DNA from: Methylovulum sp.
GTDB lineage: Bacteria; Pseudomonadota; Gammaproteobacteria; Methylococcales; Methylomonadaceae
Length of the DNA stretch: 64,000 nucleotides
Assembly (NCBI RefSeq): GCF_028687615.1
Contig: NZ_JAQTZU010000003.1
Span: forward strand, 1 to 64,000
Direction of reading: 5' to 3'
Part shown: piece by piece, positions 46,506 through 55,605 of the stretch
Numbering within the stretch: position 1 is the stretch's first letter
Layout: each line of letters opens with the position of its first letter
Made by a program: the position numbers and the translations under genes
The notes under the pieces: generated by a model
What the model was told of the DNA's origin: nothing
What the model saw: the letters and a program-made list of their open reading frames with translations, nothing else
Database searches by the model: none

Positions 46506-48635
46506 TTAAAGGCTTACACACGAAGTCAAGGAACTGCACAGGCCACCCATGATTGGATCGCTGTAGCTGTCCTTGCCGGTTTCGACATGGCCTGCTAAAC
46601 GGTATTCGAAGCCGGTGTCGCCTTCGACCGTAATCACCAAATCGTACCAACCCAGGAAGCGTAACAATTTCCAGCTTTTCGACAGGGATGCACCGGCTTT
46701 CAGCTTCACTATGAAGCTGTTGCCGGAGTATTTGCTGAAAACGCGGATTTTGGCAGTCTGTGCTGACAAATTTATCAAATCCAACCTGATGTTGGTTTTC
46801 AGTTCATTGTAGTGGTAGCTGGCCTGTACATCCAGGTTCGCTTTGTTGGCATCGGAAGCCTGCCCCTTGAAGCTGCGGAGGAAGCCGTTCGGGCCGTAGA
46901 CTGACAAATCGTAATAGCCTGCGTCGCTATTCCAACTGCCAAGCAAGTTTTTCTTCGGTTCGACGGTGTAAGAACGGGGAGCAACCGTGCTATCACCTGA
47001 GCGTACATGAAAGACGGCCGTGGCGGTGCCGATATTGGCGAAATCGATGGCAAATGTGCCATCGGTGGTATTGGCTTTGCCGTGGGCGGTCAGGGCATAC
47101 GGCAAGGCGCGGGCAGGACGGATGCCTTGTTCCTGTCCAGGCAGTTCCTGGGTTGTTGGTGGAACCGTTGGATAGTCAGGATGACGCTTTTTGTCCGGTG
47201 GCAAGAAAGCGGCGGTGCTAGGCAAATAAGCCGGTACGGTATTGGGGTTGGTAAAATTGAATATCGAAGTCAAGTCACCAGCAACCGCGCGACGCCAAGG
47301 TGTGATATTGGTTTCAATCAGATCGGGGTATTCATCGCCAAAACGCGCTTCGAGGAAACGGATCAATGAGGTGTGGTCGAATACTTGCGAATTGACCCAG
47401 CCGCCTTTAGTCCAAGGAGAAACCACGATCATCGGTACGCGCATTCCCAGACCATACGGTGCGCTTGGGTGACTAGGGTCGCCAGGATAAATTTCGTTGA
47501 TAGTATCAACGGTTGAATCGCCTTGTTGGGCATTCTGCGCTGGTGTCGGTGGGATCGTGTGGTCGAAGAAGCCGCCTTCTTCATCATAATTGATGAATAA
47601 AGCCGTTTTGCTCCAAACATCCGGGTTGGACGCCAAAATCTCAATGAATTGCGAGATAAACCAAGCACCATAATTGGCTGGGAAATTAGGATGTTCGGTA
47701 TACGCTTCAGGAGCGGCAATCCAAGATACCTGAGGCAATTTATTGTTCCGTACATCATCGCGGAAAATGTCAAACAACTTGCGCGGATTCCGTCTCAATG
47801 CCTTGATTTCGGTTCCGGTTTTGGCGTAATCCGCCAGTGGGTCGCCAGGCGCGGCATTTTGGTACTGATGGAAAAACAGCAGGGAATTGTCGCCATAGTT
47901 GCCGATGTACGGGTCGCCAGTCCAACCCCACCAGTTGCCGTTGTCAGCATTTAAACCATCGCCGATGTCTTGGTAGATTTTCCAAGTGATGCCCGCTTTT
48001 TGCAGGCGTTCAGGATAAGTGAGCCAATCGTATCCCGCCTCGGCATTGGTGATGACCGGGCCGCCACCTTGGCCATCGTTGCCTACCCAGCCAGTCCACA
48101 TGTGGTAACGGTTAGGGTCGGTCGGCCCCATCAGCGAGCAGTGGTAAGCGTCGCAAATAGTGAAGGCATCAGCCAAAGCAAAGTGGTAAGGGATGTCCTT
48201 GCGGGTATGGTAGGTCATGGCGACCGCGCCTTTATTTGGCACCCATTGGTCGTGATTGCCTTGGTTCCAGGCGGCATGGGTGTCGTTCCAGCCGTGGGGT
48301 GGGTCAGAAAGGAAAGTCATGCCCAAATTATCGACTGGCGGGCGAAATGGCAGCAGTTCGTCGGTGCCATTTGGCTGATGCCAAACTGATTTGCCGGAAG
48401 GCAGGGTCACCGCGCGTGGATCGGCAAAACCGCGTATTCCGCGCAAGGTGCCAAAGTAATGGTCGAAAGAACGGTTTTCTTGGGTCAGGATGATGATGTG
48501 TTCAATGTCTTTAATGGTGCCGGTACGGTTGTTGGCGGGAATAGCCATTGCTTTGGCTATGCTGGCGGGCAACGATGCAATCAGGGTGCCGGTACCCATT
48601 ACTTGCAAAAATTTACGGCGATCAGGGCTTTTCAT
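46506..48635 (-). CDS. phosphocholine-type phospholipase C
   Basis: A 709-residue exported phosphoesterase. A Tat signal (SPDRRKFLQVMGTGTLIA) opens it. The catalytic domain has IEHIIILTQENRSFDHYFGT (metal and nucleophile region), MTYHTRKDIPYHFALADAF and NYDEEGGFFDHTIPP. Two C-terminal beta domains follow (HVRSGDSTVAPRSYTV and VITVEGDTGFEYRLAGHVE). It splits phospholipids to release phosphate. It runs against the flanking nif genes, so it appears inserted. Confidence 0.92.
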   Translation of the reverse strand: MKSPDRRKFLQVMGTGTLIASLPASIAKAMAIPANNRTGTIKDIEHIIILTQENRSFDHYFGTLRGIRGFADPRAVTLPSGKSVWHQPNGTDELLPFRPPVDNLGMTFLSDPPHGWNDTHAAWNQGNHDQWVPNKGAVAMTYHTRKDIPYHFALADAFTICDAYHCSLMGPTDPNRYHMWTGWVGNDGQGGGPVITNAEAGYDWLTYPERLQKAGITWKIYQDIGDGLNADNGNWWGWTGDPYIGNYGDNSLLFFHQYQNAAPGDPLADYAKTGTEIKALRRNPRKLFDIFRDDVRNNKLPQVSWIAAPEAYTEHPNFPANYGAWFISQFIEILASNPDVWSKTALFINYDEEGGFFDHTIPPTPAQNAQQGDSTVDTINEIYPGDPSHPSAPYGLGMRVPMIVVSPWTKGGWVNSQVFDHTSLIRFLEARFGDEYPDLIETNITPWRRAVAGDLTSIFNFTNPNTVPAYLPSTAAFLPPDKKRHPDYPTVPPTTQELPGQEQGIRPARALPYALTAHGKANTTDGTFAIDFANIGTATAVFHVRSGDSTVAPRSYTVEPKKNLLGSWNSDAGYYDLSVYGPNGFLRSFKGQASDANKANLDVQASYHYNELKTNIRLDLINLSAQTAKIRVFSKYSGNSFIVKLKAGASLSKSWKLLRFLGWYDLVITVEGDTGFEYRLAGHVETGKDSYSDPIMGGLCSSLTSCVSL

Positions 48636-48847
48636 CGGAATTCTCCTTTAAGTCATTTTATTGGGGAAACAGCCCATACAATTTAACAAGGCTTTATTGC
48701 AAAAATAAGTCAGCTTATTATGAATTCTAGTCCCGCTACTCATGATGGTGTTTTGGATAGGCTGAACGAAAGGAAGCCCATTATTTTTGTCCGTTGATTC
48801 GATTCGGATGCCGTCAAGCTTCACCGTGAAACTTATCCTTTCTATTT

Positions 48848-48863
48848 TGTCGGGTTTCCGACA
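48848..48863. promoter_or_regulatory. NifA upstream activator sequence for nifV
   Basis: TGT-CGGGTTTCCG-ACA fits TGT-N10-ACA and is part of a larger palindrome (TTGTCGG/CCGACAA). It is 83 bp upstream of a sigma-54 promoter. Confidence 0.78.
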
Positions 48864-48945
48864 ATTTCCCTCCCAGCCTCGTATATTGTCTTGTATGGCT
48901 TGCCCAACCCGGCTTACAAACCGCTATTTTTGCGGCTTAAACAGT

Positions 48946-48962
48946 TGGCAAGTGTTTTGCTT
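48946..48962 (+). promoter_or_regulatory. sigma-54 promoter of the nifV operon
   Basis: TGGCAA-GTGTT-TTGCTT differs from the -24/-12 consensus at one position and keeps the invariant GG and GC 10 bp apart. It is 39 bp upstream of nifV. The 48636-49000 gap holds no gene. Confidence 0.85.
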
Positions 48963-49000
48963 TAAGATAATTAACCCTGTTTTGACTTTCTCAAAAGCGC

Positions 49001-50125
49001 ATGAAAACCCAATCCCGCCAAATCATCATAGACGACACCACGCTCAGGGACGGCGAGCAATCGGCTGGGGTGGCGTTTTCGCTGGACGAAAAGCTGGCGA
49101 TAGCCACACAGCTCTCGGCGTTGGGCGTACCGGAACTGGAAATTGGCATACCGGCGATGGGGGCGGTGGAGCGGGAAGAAATCCGGGCGATTGCCGCCTT
49201 GGCTTTACCGTCCAAATTGCTGGTCTGGTCCAGGATGCGCCGCGATGACTTGCAAGCTTGTCTAGGTTTAGGCGTGCATAAAGTGGATTTGTCCATTTCC
49301 GCCTCCGACCAGCATATCCAGCATAAATTAAAACAGTCCCGGCAATGGGTGTTGGATACGATTAACGAACTGGTGCGGGAAGCGAAACAGCTCGGTTTTG
49401 ATGTGTGCGTGGGCATGGAAGATGCGTCACGGGCGGATGTCGATTTTCTTATGCAAATGGCGGAAACCGCACAACAAGCCGGCGCGTCCCGCATCCGTTT
49501 CGCCGATACCGTGGGCATTATGGAACCGTTCGGTGTGTTTGAGACGATCAAAAAATTACGCGCCGCGACCGATATGGAAATTGAGATGCACGCCCACGAT
49601 GATTTAGGTCTGGCGACTGCGAACACATTGGCGGCGGCTCTGGCTGGTGCGACCCATGTCAACACCACCGTCAACGGTTTGGGCGAAAGGGCAGGGAATG
49701 CCGCTTTGGAAGAAGTCGTGGTCGGTTTAAAACAATTGTACGGCTTTGATACCCGCATTAATTTGGCCCGGTTTCCGGCTTTGTCGGGCCTGGTAGCCAA
49801 TGCCTCCGGCGATGCAATAGGCACACGCAAGAGCCTGATCGGCAAAAACGTGTTCAGCCATGAAGCGGGTATCCATGTCGATGGCCTGCTGAAAGACATG
49901 AACAATTACCAGGGTGTAGACCCGGCCATTGTCGGGCGCAGCCACCAACTGGTGTTGGGCAAACATTCGGGTACCCAGGGAGTCATCCATGCCTACCAAC
50001 AACTGGGCATCAGCGTCAACCGTAGCCAAGCACAACTACTGCTGTTGCAAGTCAAACAGTTTGTGACGGCGACAAAAAGGCCGCCAAGTGCGTCTGATTT
50101 GAATCATTTTCATCAAAATCTGTAA
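49001..50125 (+). CDS. nifV: homocitrate synthase NifV
   Basis: A 374-residue DRE-TIM enzyme. IIDDTTLRDGEQSAGVAFSL opens it; EMHAHDDLGLATANTLAAAL has the metal-binding His pair; VNGLGERAGNAALEEVV follows. It joins acetyl-CoA and 2-oxoglutarate to make homocitrate, part of the FeMo cofactor. It heads a long operon from its own sigma-54 promoter. Confidence 0.95.
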   Translation: MKTQSRQIIIDDTTLRDGEQSAGVAFSLDEKLAIATQLSALGVPELEIGIPAMGAVEREEIRAIAALALPSKLLVWSRMRRDDLQACLGLGVHKVDLSISASDQHIQHKLKQSRQWVLDTINELVREAKQLGFDVCVGMEDASRADVDFLMQMAETAQQAGASRIRFADTVGIMEPFGVFETIKKLRAATDMEIEMHAHDDLGLATANTLAAALAGATHVNTTVNGLGERAGNAALEEVVVGLKQLYGFDTRINLARFPALSGLVANASGDAIGTRKSLIGKNVFSHEAGIHVDGLLKDMNNYQGVDPAIVGRSHQLVLGKHSGTQGVIHAYQQLGISVNRSQAQLLLLQVKQFVTATKRPPSASDLNHFHQNL

Positions 50126-50137
50126 AGGAGATGGGCC

Positions 50138-50284
50138 ATGAACGAAGCTAACGAACCGCTTACCTGCGAACCTGATGTGTCAGAAATAGAAGAACGCTTA
50201 TTGGATGATGACCGTTATCCAGGTTCTTTTTTTAGGATACCGGCGCCGCCAATTCCGGGCAAGACAGGTTGGAGCCTGAGCTAG
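50138..50284 (+). CDS. 48-residue acidic protein in the nif operon
   Basis: A short gene with a strong AAAGGAGATGG ribosome site, 12 bp after nifV. It codes [20 protein letters not shown], then [20 protein letters not shown] and ends GKTGWSLS. The N-terminal half is acidic; the second half is Pro- and aromatic-rich. It ends just before cysE. I do not know the family. Placement and ribosome site argue that it is made under nitrogen fixation. Confidence 0.6.
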   Translation: MNEANEPLTCEPDVSEIEERLLDDDRYPGSFFRIPAPPIPGKTGWSLS

Positions 50285-50295
50285 TGGAGATGGTG

Positions 50296-51069
50296 ATGCT
50301 GGATCATAATGTTCAGGACGCACCGCTGGGATTTTTTGCACAATGGCGTGAAGATGTCCATTGCGTGTTTGGGCGCGATCCGGCCGCCCATAGCGTCCTG
50401 GAAATCTTGCTGACGTATTCCGGCGTCCATGCCGTGCTGTTCCATCGCATCAGCCACCGCTTATGGAAAGCGGACTGGAAATTGACGGCGCGGGTGTTGT
50501 CGGCTTTTGCCAAGTGGATGACCAGTGTTGAAATCCATCCGGGCGCGACTATCGGGCGGCGCTTGTTTATCGACCACGCGCTAGGCGTAGTGATAGGCGA
50601 AACGGCGGAAATTGGCAACGATGTGACGTTGTATCACGGCGTGACCTTGGGCGGTACGACCTGGAACAAGGAAAAACGCCACCCGACTTTGGGCAATAAC
50701 GTCTTGGTGGGTTCCGGCGCAAAAATCCTCGGCGCCATCACACTAGGCAACAATGTCCGTGTCGGCGCCAATTCCGTGGTGGTTAAAGATGTGCCGCATT
50801 GCTGTACTGTCGTCGGTATTCCTGGGCGGATTATCCAAAGCAAGGGTGCCAAGATACAAAACCGGCATGGCATAGATCTCGACCATCATCTGATTCCTGA
50901 TCCGGTAGGCAAAGCAATTAGTTGCCTGCTGGAGCGTATAGACGAACTGGAAGCCAAACAGGCGCAGTTAAGTAAACCAATCACTGAAGAACATTGCCAG
51001 ACTTGCGAAGCGGAAAGTATGTGCACCAGCCACCAAGACAGCCCAGTAAAAATAGCGGCGGGATTATAA
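50296..51069 (+). CDS. cysE: nif-linked serine O-acetyltransferase
   Basis: 257 residues from the ATG at 50296, which has GGAG six bases upstream; in-frame GTG and ATG codons at 50284 and 50290 are alternatives. The left-handed beta-helix shows [36 protein letters not shown] and [13 protein letters not shown]. It makes O-acetylserine, feeding cysteine to NifS. A Cys-rich tail ([10 protein letters not shown]) is unusual for the family. This is the NifP/CysE1 position of Azotobacter. Confidence 0.92.
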   Translation: MLDHNVQDAPLGFFAQWREDVHCVFGRDPAAHSVLEILLTYSGVHAVLFHRISHRLWKADWKLTARVLSAFAKWMTSVEIHPGATIGRRLFIDHALGVVIGETAEIGNDVTLYHGVTLGGTTWNKEKRHPTLGNNVLVGSGAKILGAITLGNNVRVGANSVVVKDVPHCCTVVGIPGRIIQSKGAKIQNRHGIDLDHHLIPDPVGKAISCLLERIDELEAKQAQLSKPITEEHCQTCEAESMCTSHQDSPVKIAAGL

Positions 51070-51585
51070 ATGGATCTATTGGATTTTGAAGCGCAGGGTT
51101 TGTATTTTGAAGAACCTGATGTCGCTGGCGTGAAAGAACTGATTGCCGAAGCGGCGGAGAATTATGCCAGCGGGGATGCGGAACTGCCTTTGTTGCAGGC
51201 CTATTTCAAAGCCCCGGAATCACTGAATGTGCTGGTGGCCTTAAACCGCTTTTATTATTACCAACACCGTCTCGAAGATGCCTTGGCGGCCACGGGCAAA
51301 GCGTTGGCAGTGATCAGGCCGTTGGTGGATTTTCCAGAAGATTGGCGTGATTTGAGCCATACCCATCTGATGGCGACGCCCGCTGTTTTATTAACCCAGG
51401 TCAGATTGTATTTGTTCACGCTCAAAGCCATCGGTTTTTTGAACATGCGTTTGGAAAACCTGGACGTCAGCCAGGATATTTTTGAAAAACTGGTTGAATT
51501 GGACGGCAAAGACCGGATTGGCGCACAGGGATTATTGGAATTGGTCGTCAAACGTAAATCAGATAATGCGCTTAGTGGAGCTTAA
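51070..51585 (+). CDS. helical TPR-like protein of the nif operon
   Basis: A 171-residue protein beginning directly after the cysE stop. It is all-helical with pairs of helices (LNRFYYYQHRLEDALAATGKAL and ENLDVSQDIFEKLVELDGKD) that look like TPR motifs. I do not recognise a named family. TPR-like proteins often hold complexes together, so a scaffold in nitrogenase assembly is possible but not shown. Confidence 0.7.
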   Translation: MDLLDFEAQGLYFEEPDVAGVKELIAEAAENYASGDAELPLLQAYFKAPESLNVLVALNRFYYYQHRLEDALAATGKALAVIRPLVDFPEDWRDLSHTHLMATPAVLLTQVRLYLFTLKAIGFLNMRLENLDVSQDIFEKLVELDGKDRIGAQGLLELVVKRKSDNALSGA

Positions 51586-51587
51586 TC

Positions 51588-51698
51588 ATGTTGAAAGAAA
51601 AAAACGATTCGCTGTTAGCCATCATGGGCTTGATAGCTTTCATTATGTTGGCTATCTATTTGTTGACCCAAGACAATTCCTTAGTCGGGCCGATTTGA
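51588..51698 (+). CDS. 36-residue single-helix membrane peptide
   Basis: An ATG follows GTGGAGCTTAATC, 2 bp after the TPR-like gene. The product is MLKEKNDSLLAIMGLIAFIM, then LAIYLLTQDNSLVGPI: one hydrophobic helix (residues 9-26) with a charged N-terminus. It may be a small membrane protein of the nif operon or a chance frame. Confidence 0.5.
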   Translation: MLKEKNDSLLAIMGLIAFIMLAIYLLTQDNSLVGPI

Positions 51699-51721
51699 GT
51701 ATCGGTGAAGCGGGTAGCTTG

Positions 51722-51797
51722 TAGGGTACGCTGTACCCTCTGGGGCATAAATGCGTACCTTCAGCGAAGTTTAACGGTACGCGCAGCGTACCCTACC
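51722..51797. repeat. 76-bp palindromic repeat inside the nif operon
   Basis: The ends GTAGGGTACGCTG and CAGCGTACCCTAC are exact 13-bp inverted repeats. The interior includes TACCCTCTGGGGCA, a motif also seen at 8-25 and 55530-55548. It sits between the 36-residue peptide and nifW. Confidence 0.75.
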
Positions 51798-51852
51798 TAA
51801 TTACGAAGCAAGCACAGATTTAACCCATCCTACAACCCAAGCGGAGAACACC

Positions 51853-52089
51853 ATGAGTTTTGAAGAAGAAATGGAAGAATTGGAGTCCGCTGAAGACTTC
51901 TTGCAGTATTTTCAATTGGATTACGACCAGACCATCGTGCATGTCAACCGCCTGCATATCCTGCAACGTTTCCACGATTATTTGCAGCAAGGCGCGGACA
52001 GTATGCCTGGAGAGGAAGCGGCCAAACGGGTGGTCTACAGCAAACTGCTGATGCGGGCCTATCAGGATTTCGTCGAATCCGATGCCTAA
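51853..52089 (+). CDS. nifW: nitrogenase protection protein NifW
   Basis: A 78-residue protein, shorter than most NifW (about 85-120). EEEMEELESAEDFLQYFQLD and VNRLHILQRFHDYLQQG are diagnostic. NifW binds the MoFe protein and helps its maturation and oxygen protection. It has a CGGAGAACACC ribosome site and lies before nifZ as in Azotobacter. Confidence 0.92.
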   Translation: MSFEEEMEELESAEDFLQYFQLDYDQTIVHVNRLHILQRFHDYLQQGADSMPGEEAAKRVVYSKLLMRAYQDFVESDA

Positions 52090-52163
52090 ACCGAAAAAGT
52101 CTTCAAGGTTTTCCACATGGATGAACCGCAAGTTGCATTTGTTTCTTTAGGCGACATAAAAAC

Positions 52164-52643
52164 ATGAAACCAGAACGCTTCGATGAGGGCCGCTTCGATT
52201 TCGGCGAATCGGTGCGGGTCACCCGTAACGTCCGTAACGACGGCACTTATCCGGGCTTGGATGTCGGCGTGTTGCTGATCCGGCGCGGCAGTATCGGGCA
52301 TGTGCTCAATGTCGGCACGTTCTTGCAAGACCAAGTGGTTTTTACCGTCCATTTCCTTAGCCAGGACATCATGGTCGGCTGCCGTTTGGAAGAATTGATC
52401 AGTGCCGACGAGCCGTGGAACCCCAGCCGTTTTGAGTTCCGTGACAAGGTGGTTTGTACGCTCGACTTGGGTGTGCAAGGCCAAATCCTGGTCGCCAAAG
52501 GTGCTGACGGCGAAGTGCTGAAAGTGATCCGCGATGATGTCCTGATCCAGTACCACGTCGCATTTGGGGGGCGGATGCTGCAAGTACCTGAAACTGCGCT
52601 GGCGCCGGCGCATCCTGAAACATTTACTGAGCCGGAGTTTTAA
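52164..52643 (+). CDS. nifZ: nitrogenase maturation protein NifZ
   Basis: A 159-residue protein with two NifZ-like halves: FGESVRVTRNVRNDGTYPG and SIGHVLNVGTFL in the first, and FRDKVVCTLDLGVQGQILVA in the second. It acts in P-cluster formation on the MoFe protein. It lies between nifW and nifM with short gaps, matching the Azotobacter order. Confidence 0.92.
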   Translation: MKPERFDEGRFDFGESVRVTRNVRNDGTYPGLDVGVLLIRRGSIGHVLNVGTFLQDQVVFTVHFLSQDIMVGCRLEELISADEPWNPSRFEFRDKVVCTLDLGVQGQILVAKGADGEVLKVIRDDVLIQYHVAFGGRMLQVPETALAPAHPETFTEPEF

Positions 52644-52645
52644 GC

Positions 52646-53497
52646 ATGACACCGACTACCAACCCATCCAAACCGGAAGCTTACAATGTGCTGAGGGCCG
52701 CGTTGGCTCTGTTCAAAAAAGCCCCCAGCGAACTCGCCGATGCGCAATTGACAGAAGCGCAACGCCAAGCCGCCAACGAATACAAAATTGAAACACGGGT
52801 GCTCAATTCCCCGGAAGCGACCGCTGTCATGGTTCCCGACGAGGAAGTGGAGCGGGCATATCAGGAAATACGTGGCCGCTACGAGGACGAAACTGTTTTT
52901 CTCAGCGAGCTGTACAAAAACCATCTTGATGAAGATGCCTTGCGGGCGGCTTTATACCGTCAATGCAAGGTGAACACGGTGCTGGAACGGGTAGGCAGCC
53001 GCGCGCCCGATGCCAGCGAGATAGAAGTCGGCATTTATTACCATCTGCATCCTGAGCAGTTCCAAAAGCCGGAGATGCGTGAAGCCGGGCATATTTTTAT
53101 CAGCATCAACCCCGAATATCCTGAAAATACCCGTGAGATGGCCAGGGAACGCCTTGAGGAAATCAGCGCGAAATTGCAAAAAAAGCCACATAAATTTGCT
53201 GGCTTGGCCTTAAAGCATTCCGAATGCCCGACGGCTTTGCAAGGCGGTGTGCTGGGCCTGGTACCGTCCGGCAAGCTGTATCCAGAATTGGATGCCGTGC
53301 TGTTCAAGCTGAAAGCGGGCGAGATCAGCGGCATAGTCGAATCGGAAATTGGTTTCCATCTGGTGTTGTGCAAGCAAATACAGAAGCCGGAATCGCTGTC
53401 CTTACAAAAAGCGACGCCGAAAATACGCCAGTTTATGAAAGAACGCGCCAAACGGACGTGCCAACGCGCTTGGATAGCGGGTTTGACAAAGGAATAG
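52646..53497 (+). CDS. nifM: nitrogenase Fe-protein maturase NifM
   Basis: A 283-residue protein of the parvulin prolyl isomerase family. The N-terminal half is helical; the parvulin domain (residues ~145-245) shows REAGHIFISINPEYP, FAGLALKHSECPTALQGG and VESEIGFHLVLCKQI. NifM folds NifH. It starts 2 bp after nifZ. Confidence 0.94.
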   Translation: MTPTTNPSKPEAYNVLRAALALFKKAPSELADAQLTEAQRQAANEYKIETRVLNSPEATAVMVPDEEVERAYQEIRGRYEDETVFLSELYKNHLDEDALRAALYRQCKVNTVLERVGSRAPDASEIEVGIYYHLHPEQFQKPEMREAGHIFISINPEYPENTREMARERLEEISAKLQKKPHKFAGLALKHSECPTALQGGVLGLVPSGKLYPELDAVLFKLKAGEISGIVESEIGFHLVLCKQIQKPESLSLQKATPKIRQFMKERAKRTCQRAWIAGLTKE

Positions 53498-53558
53498 TTG
53501 CCCCGTAGGTTGTATTGAACAAATTGTATAGTCTCCGCAAACTTAATAAGGAAAAGCC

Positions 53559-54836
53559 ATGACCATTAAAGAAATCAAACATTGTTCTTTTTGCGGTATT
53601 GGGCAATCTGCGTCGGTGCCGCTGATTGCCGGAGCGGAAGGCTATATTTGCGGGGCCTGCGTGTCGCTGGCGCATCAGGTGGTCAGTAACTGGAGCCGGA
53701 AAAAAGAGCTGTCGCAAATGCAGGGCAACTTACCGAAGCCAGCCCAAATCAAAGAACACCTTGACCAGTATGTGATCGGCCAGCATTTGGCAAAAGAAAT
53801 CCTCGCCGTAGCCGTCTACAACCATTACAAACGCCTGAAGCATGAAAGTGGCGATGCCGGGCTGGGCGAATTTGACAAGGATGTCGAAATCGGCAAATCC
53901 AATATTTTGCTGATCGGCCCGTCCGGCACCGGCAAAACCCTGTTGGCAAGCACGCTCGCCAAAATTGTCGGCGTACCGTTTGTGGTTGCCGATGCGACGA
54001 CGCTGACCCAGGCCGGTTATGTCGGTGATGATGTCGAAAATATCTTGGTGCGTTTGTTGGATGTCGCCGAAGGCAATATGGCGAACGCCGAATGGGGCAT
54101 CGTTTATCTGGATGAAATCGATAAAATCGCCCGCAGCCCTGAACAACAAACAGGGACTAGGGATGTGTCCGGCGAAGGGGTGCAACAGGCTTTGCTACGC
54201 TTGGTCGAAGGCTCGCATGTCAAGTTGCCGAACAAAAGCCGCAGCAACAAGGACGGCGGCGATGTGTTGATGGACACCCGCAACATTTTGTTTGTCGCCG
54301 GCGGCTCGTTTCCTGGTCTGGAAAAATACGTTGAAAAACGTTTAATGCCGACCAATTCGGCGATTGGTTTTCATGCGGCGGTCAATCAAACTAGCGAAAA
54401 ACCCAGTTTGGAAGACATGCTCAACGCCACGCAACCTAGCGATTTACGCAAGTTTGGTTTGATCCCTGAATTTATCGGCCGCTTTCCGGTGCTGGCCCCT
54501 TTAGAACCCTTGGATGTCGATGCCTTGATCCGCGTGTTGACCGAACCGAAAAACGCGCTGGTCAAACAATACCAGCAATTGTTCGCCTTCGAAGGCGTGG
54601 AATTGACGTTTGGGCAGGACGCCCTGGTGGAAATAGCCCAAAAAGCCATAGAACGGGAAACCGGGGCACGGGGCTTGCGTAGCATCATGGAACAAATCTT
54701 ACGGAAAACCATGTTTGATATTCCCTCCGTTGATGATGTGGAGCAATGCGTGATTGATGCCGACGTCGTCAAAGGTGATGCGGAAGTCCGGCTGGTTAAA
54801 AAAGATGATGGTCAGCTTAGGCAGCAGGCGGGATAG
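53559..54836 (+). CDS. clpX: nif-linked ClpX unfoldase
   Basis: A 425-residue AAA+ ClpX. Zinc domain CSFCGIGQ ... CGACV; Walker A GPSGTGKTLLAST; pore loop QAGYVGDDVENIL; Walker B IVYLDEIDKIA; and the IGF loop NSAIGFHAAV. All parts needed for ClpP partnership are present. A clpX copy in the nif cluster is also seen in Azotobacter, where it is thought to tune levels of cofactor-assembly proteins. No clpP is next to it. Confidence 0.92.
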   Translation: MTIKEIKHCSFCGIGQSASVPLIAGAEGYICGACVSLAHQVVSNWSRKKELSQMQGNLPKPAQIKEHLDQYVIGQHLAKEILAVAVYNHYKRLKHESGDAGLGEFDKDVEIGKSNILLIGPSGTGKTLLASTLAKIVGVPFVVADATTLTQAGYVGDDVENILVRLLDVAEGNMANAEWGIVYLDEIDKIARSPEQQTGTRDVSGEGVQQALLRLVEGSHVKLPNKSRSNKDGGDVLMDTRNILFVAGGSFPGLEKYVEKRLMPTNSAIGFHAAVNQTSEKPSLEDMLNATQPSDLRKFGLIPEFIGRFPVLAPLEPLDVDALIRVLTEPKNALVKQYQQLFAFEGVELTFGQDALVEIAQKAIERETGARGLRSIMEQILRKTMFDIPSVDDVEQCVIDADVVKGDAEVRLVKKDDGQLRQQAG

Positions 54837-54887
54837 GCTTAAGCTGATAAAACGGTTATAAATATATTTATTTTTTAAGAGACCAAC

Positions 54888-55502
54888 ATGAAAACCGAAG
54901 ACAAAATCCACAAGCAACTGGCAGAAAACCCCATTATCCTGTACATGAAAGGTGTGCCGGCCGACCCGCAATGTGGGTTTTCCGGCAAAACCGTCGGCAT
55001 CCTTAACGGGACTAAAATCGACTACGCTTATGTCAACGTCCTGGAAGCCCCGTTTATCCGTGAAAAACTGCCTAGCATTTCGCATTGGCCGACATACCCG
55101 CAATTGTTCGTCAACGGCGAACTGGTTGGTGGCTGCGATATTGTCGAGGAAATGTACAAAAATGGTAGCTTGGTGCCCTTGTTGGCCGCCGCCGCGCCGA
55201 AAAAACCAGAGTCCGCGTCGGACAGCCTCCCAGTCAGTGATGTCGAACAATTGGTCAAAGTGGGCATTGCCGATGCGACGGTCATCGTTGATGGCGAAGG
55301 CTGTGATCTGACGATCACCGTTGTCAGCAGCCAATTTACCGATTTGCCGTTGGTGAAAAAACAGCAAGCCGTGTTGGCGACGCTGAAAGAGCCGCTGGCT
55401 TCCGGCAAGCTCCATGCCGTCAGTGTGTTGGCTTATACACCCGAAGAATGGCAAGCCAAACAAGCGGTGCCAACGGGCGGGTTATTGCAGATTCAAATGT
55501 GA
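54888..55502 (+). CDS. monothiol glutaredoxin-BolA fusion
   Basis: A 204-residue protein. Residues 1-105 are a Grx4/Grx5-type monothiol glutaredoxin (KGVPADPQCGFSGKTV with Cys29, WPTYPQLFVNGELVGGCDI). Residues ~115-190 are a BolA domain (GEGCDLTITVVSSQF, LVKKQQAVLATLKEPL, GKLHAVSVLAYTPEEW). In most proteobacteria these are separate proteins that share a [2Fe-2S] cluster. The usual BolA His is Cys in GEGCD. In the nif operon it likely moves clusters to nitrogenase. Confidence 0.88.
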   Translation: MKTEDKIHKQLAENPIILYMKGVPADPQCGFSGKTVGILNGTKIDYAYVNVLEAPFIREKLPSISHWPTYPQLFVNGELVGGCDIVEEMYKNGSLVPLLAAAAPKKPESASDSLPVSDVEQLVKVGIADATVIVDGEGCDLTITVVSSQFTDLPLVKKQQAVLATLKEPLASGKLHAVSVLAYTPEEWQAKQAVPTGGLLQIQM

Positions 55503-55605
55503 TTGCCGTTTAGTCCTTCCAGGTTTTTATACCCTCAGGGGCACAAGAAATCTGGAAGGATTGTTGGCGAAGCGCTGCGGTAGGTATTATTTAGAGGGGG
55601 AGATC

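Noticed and set aside
52086..52652. A 188-codon antisense frame over nifZ
   Set aside because: NifZ on the plus strand explains the region; the antisense product looks random.
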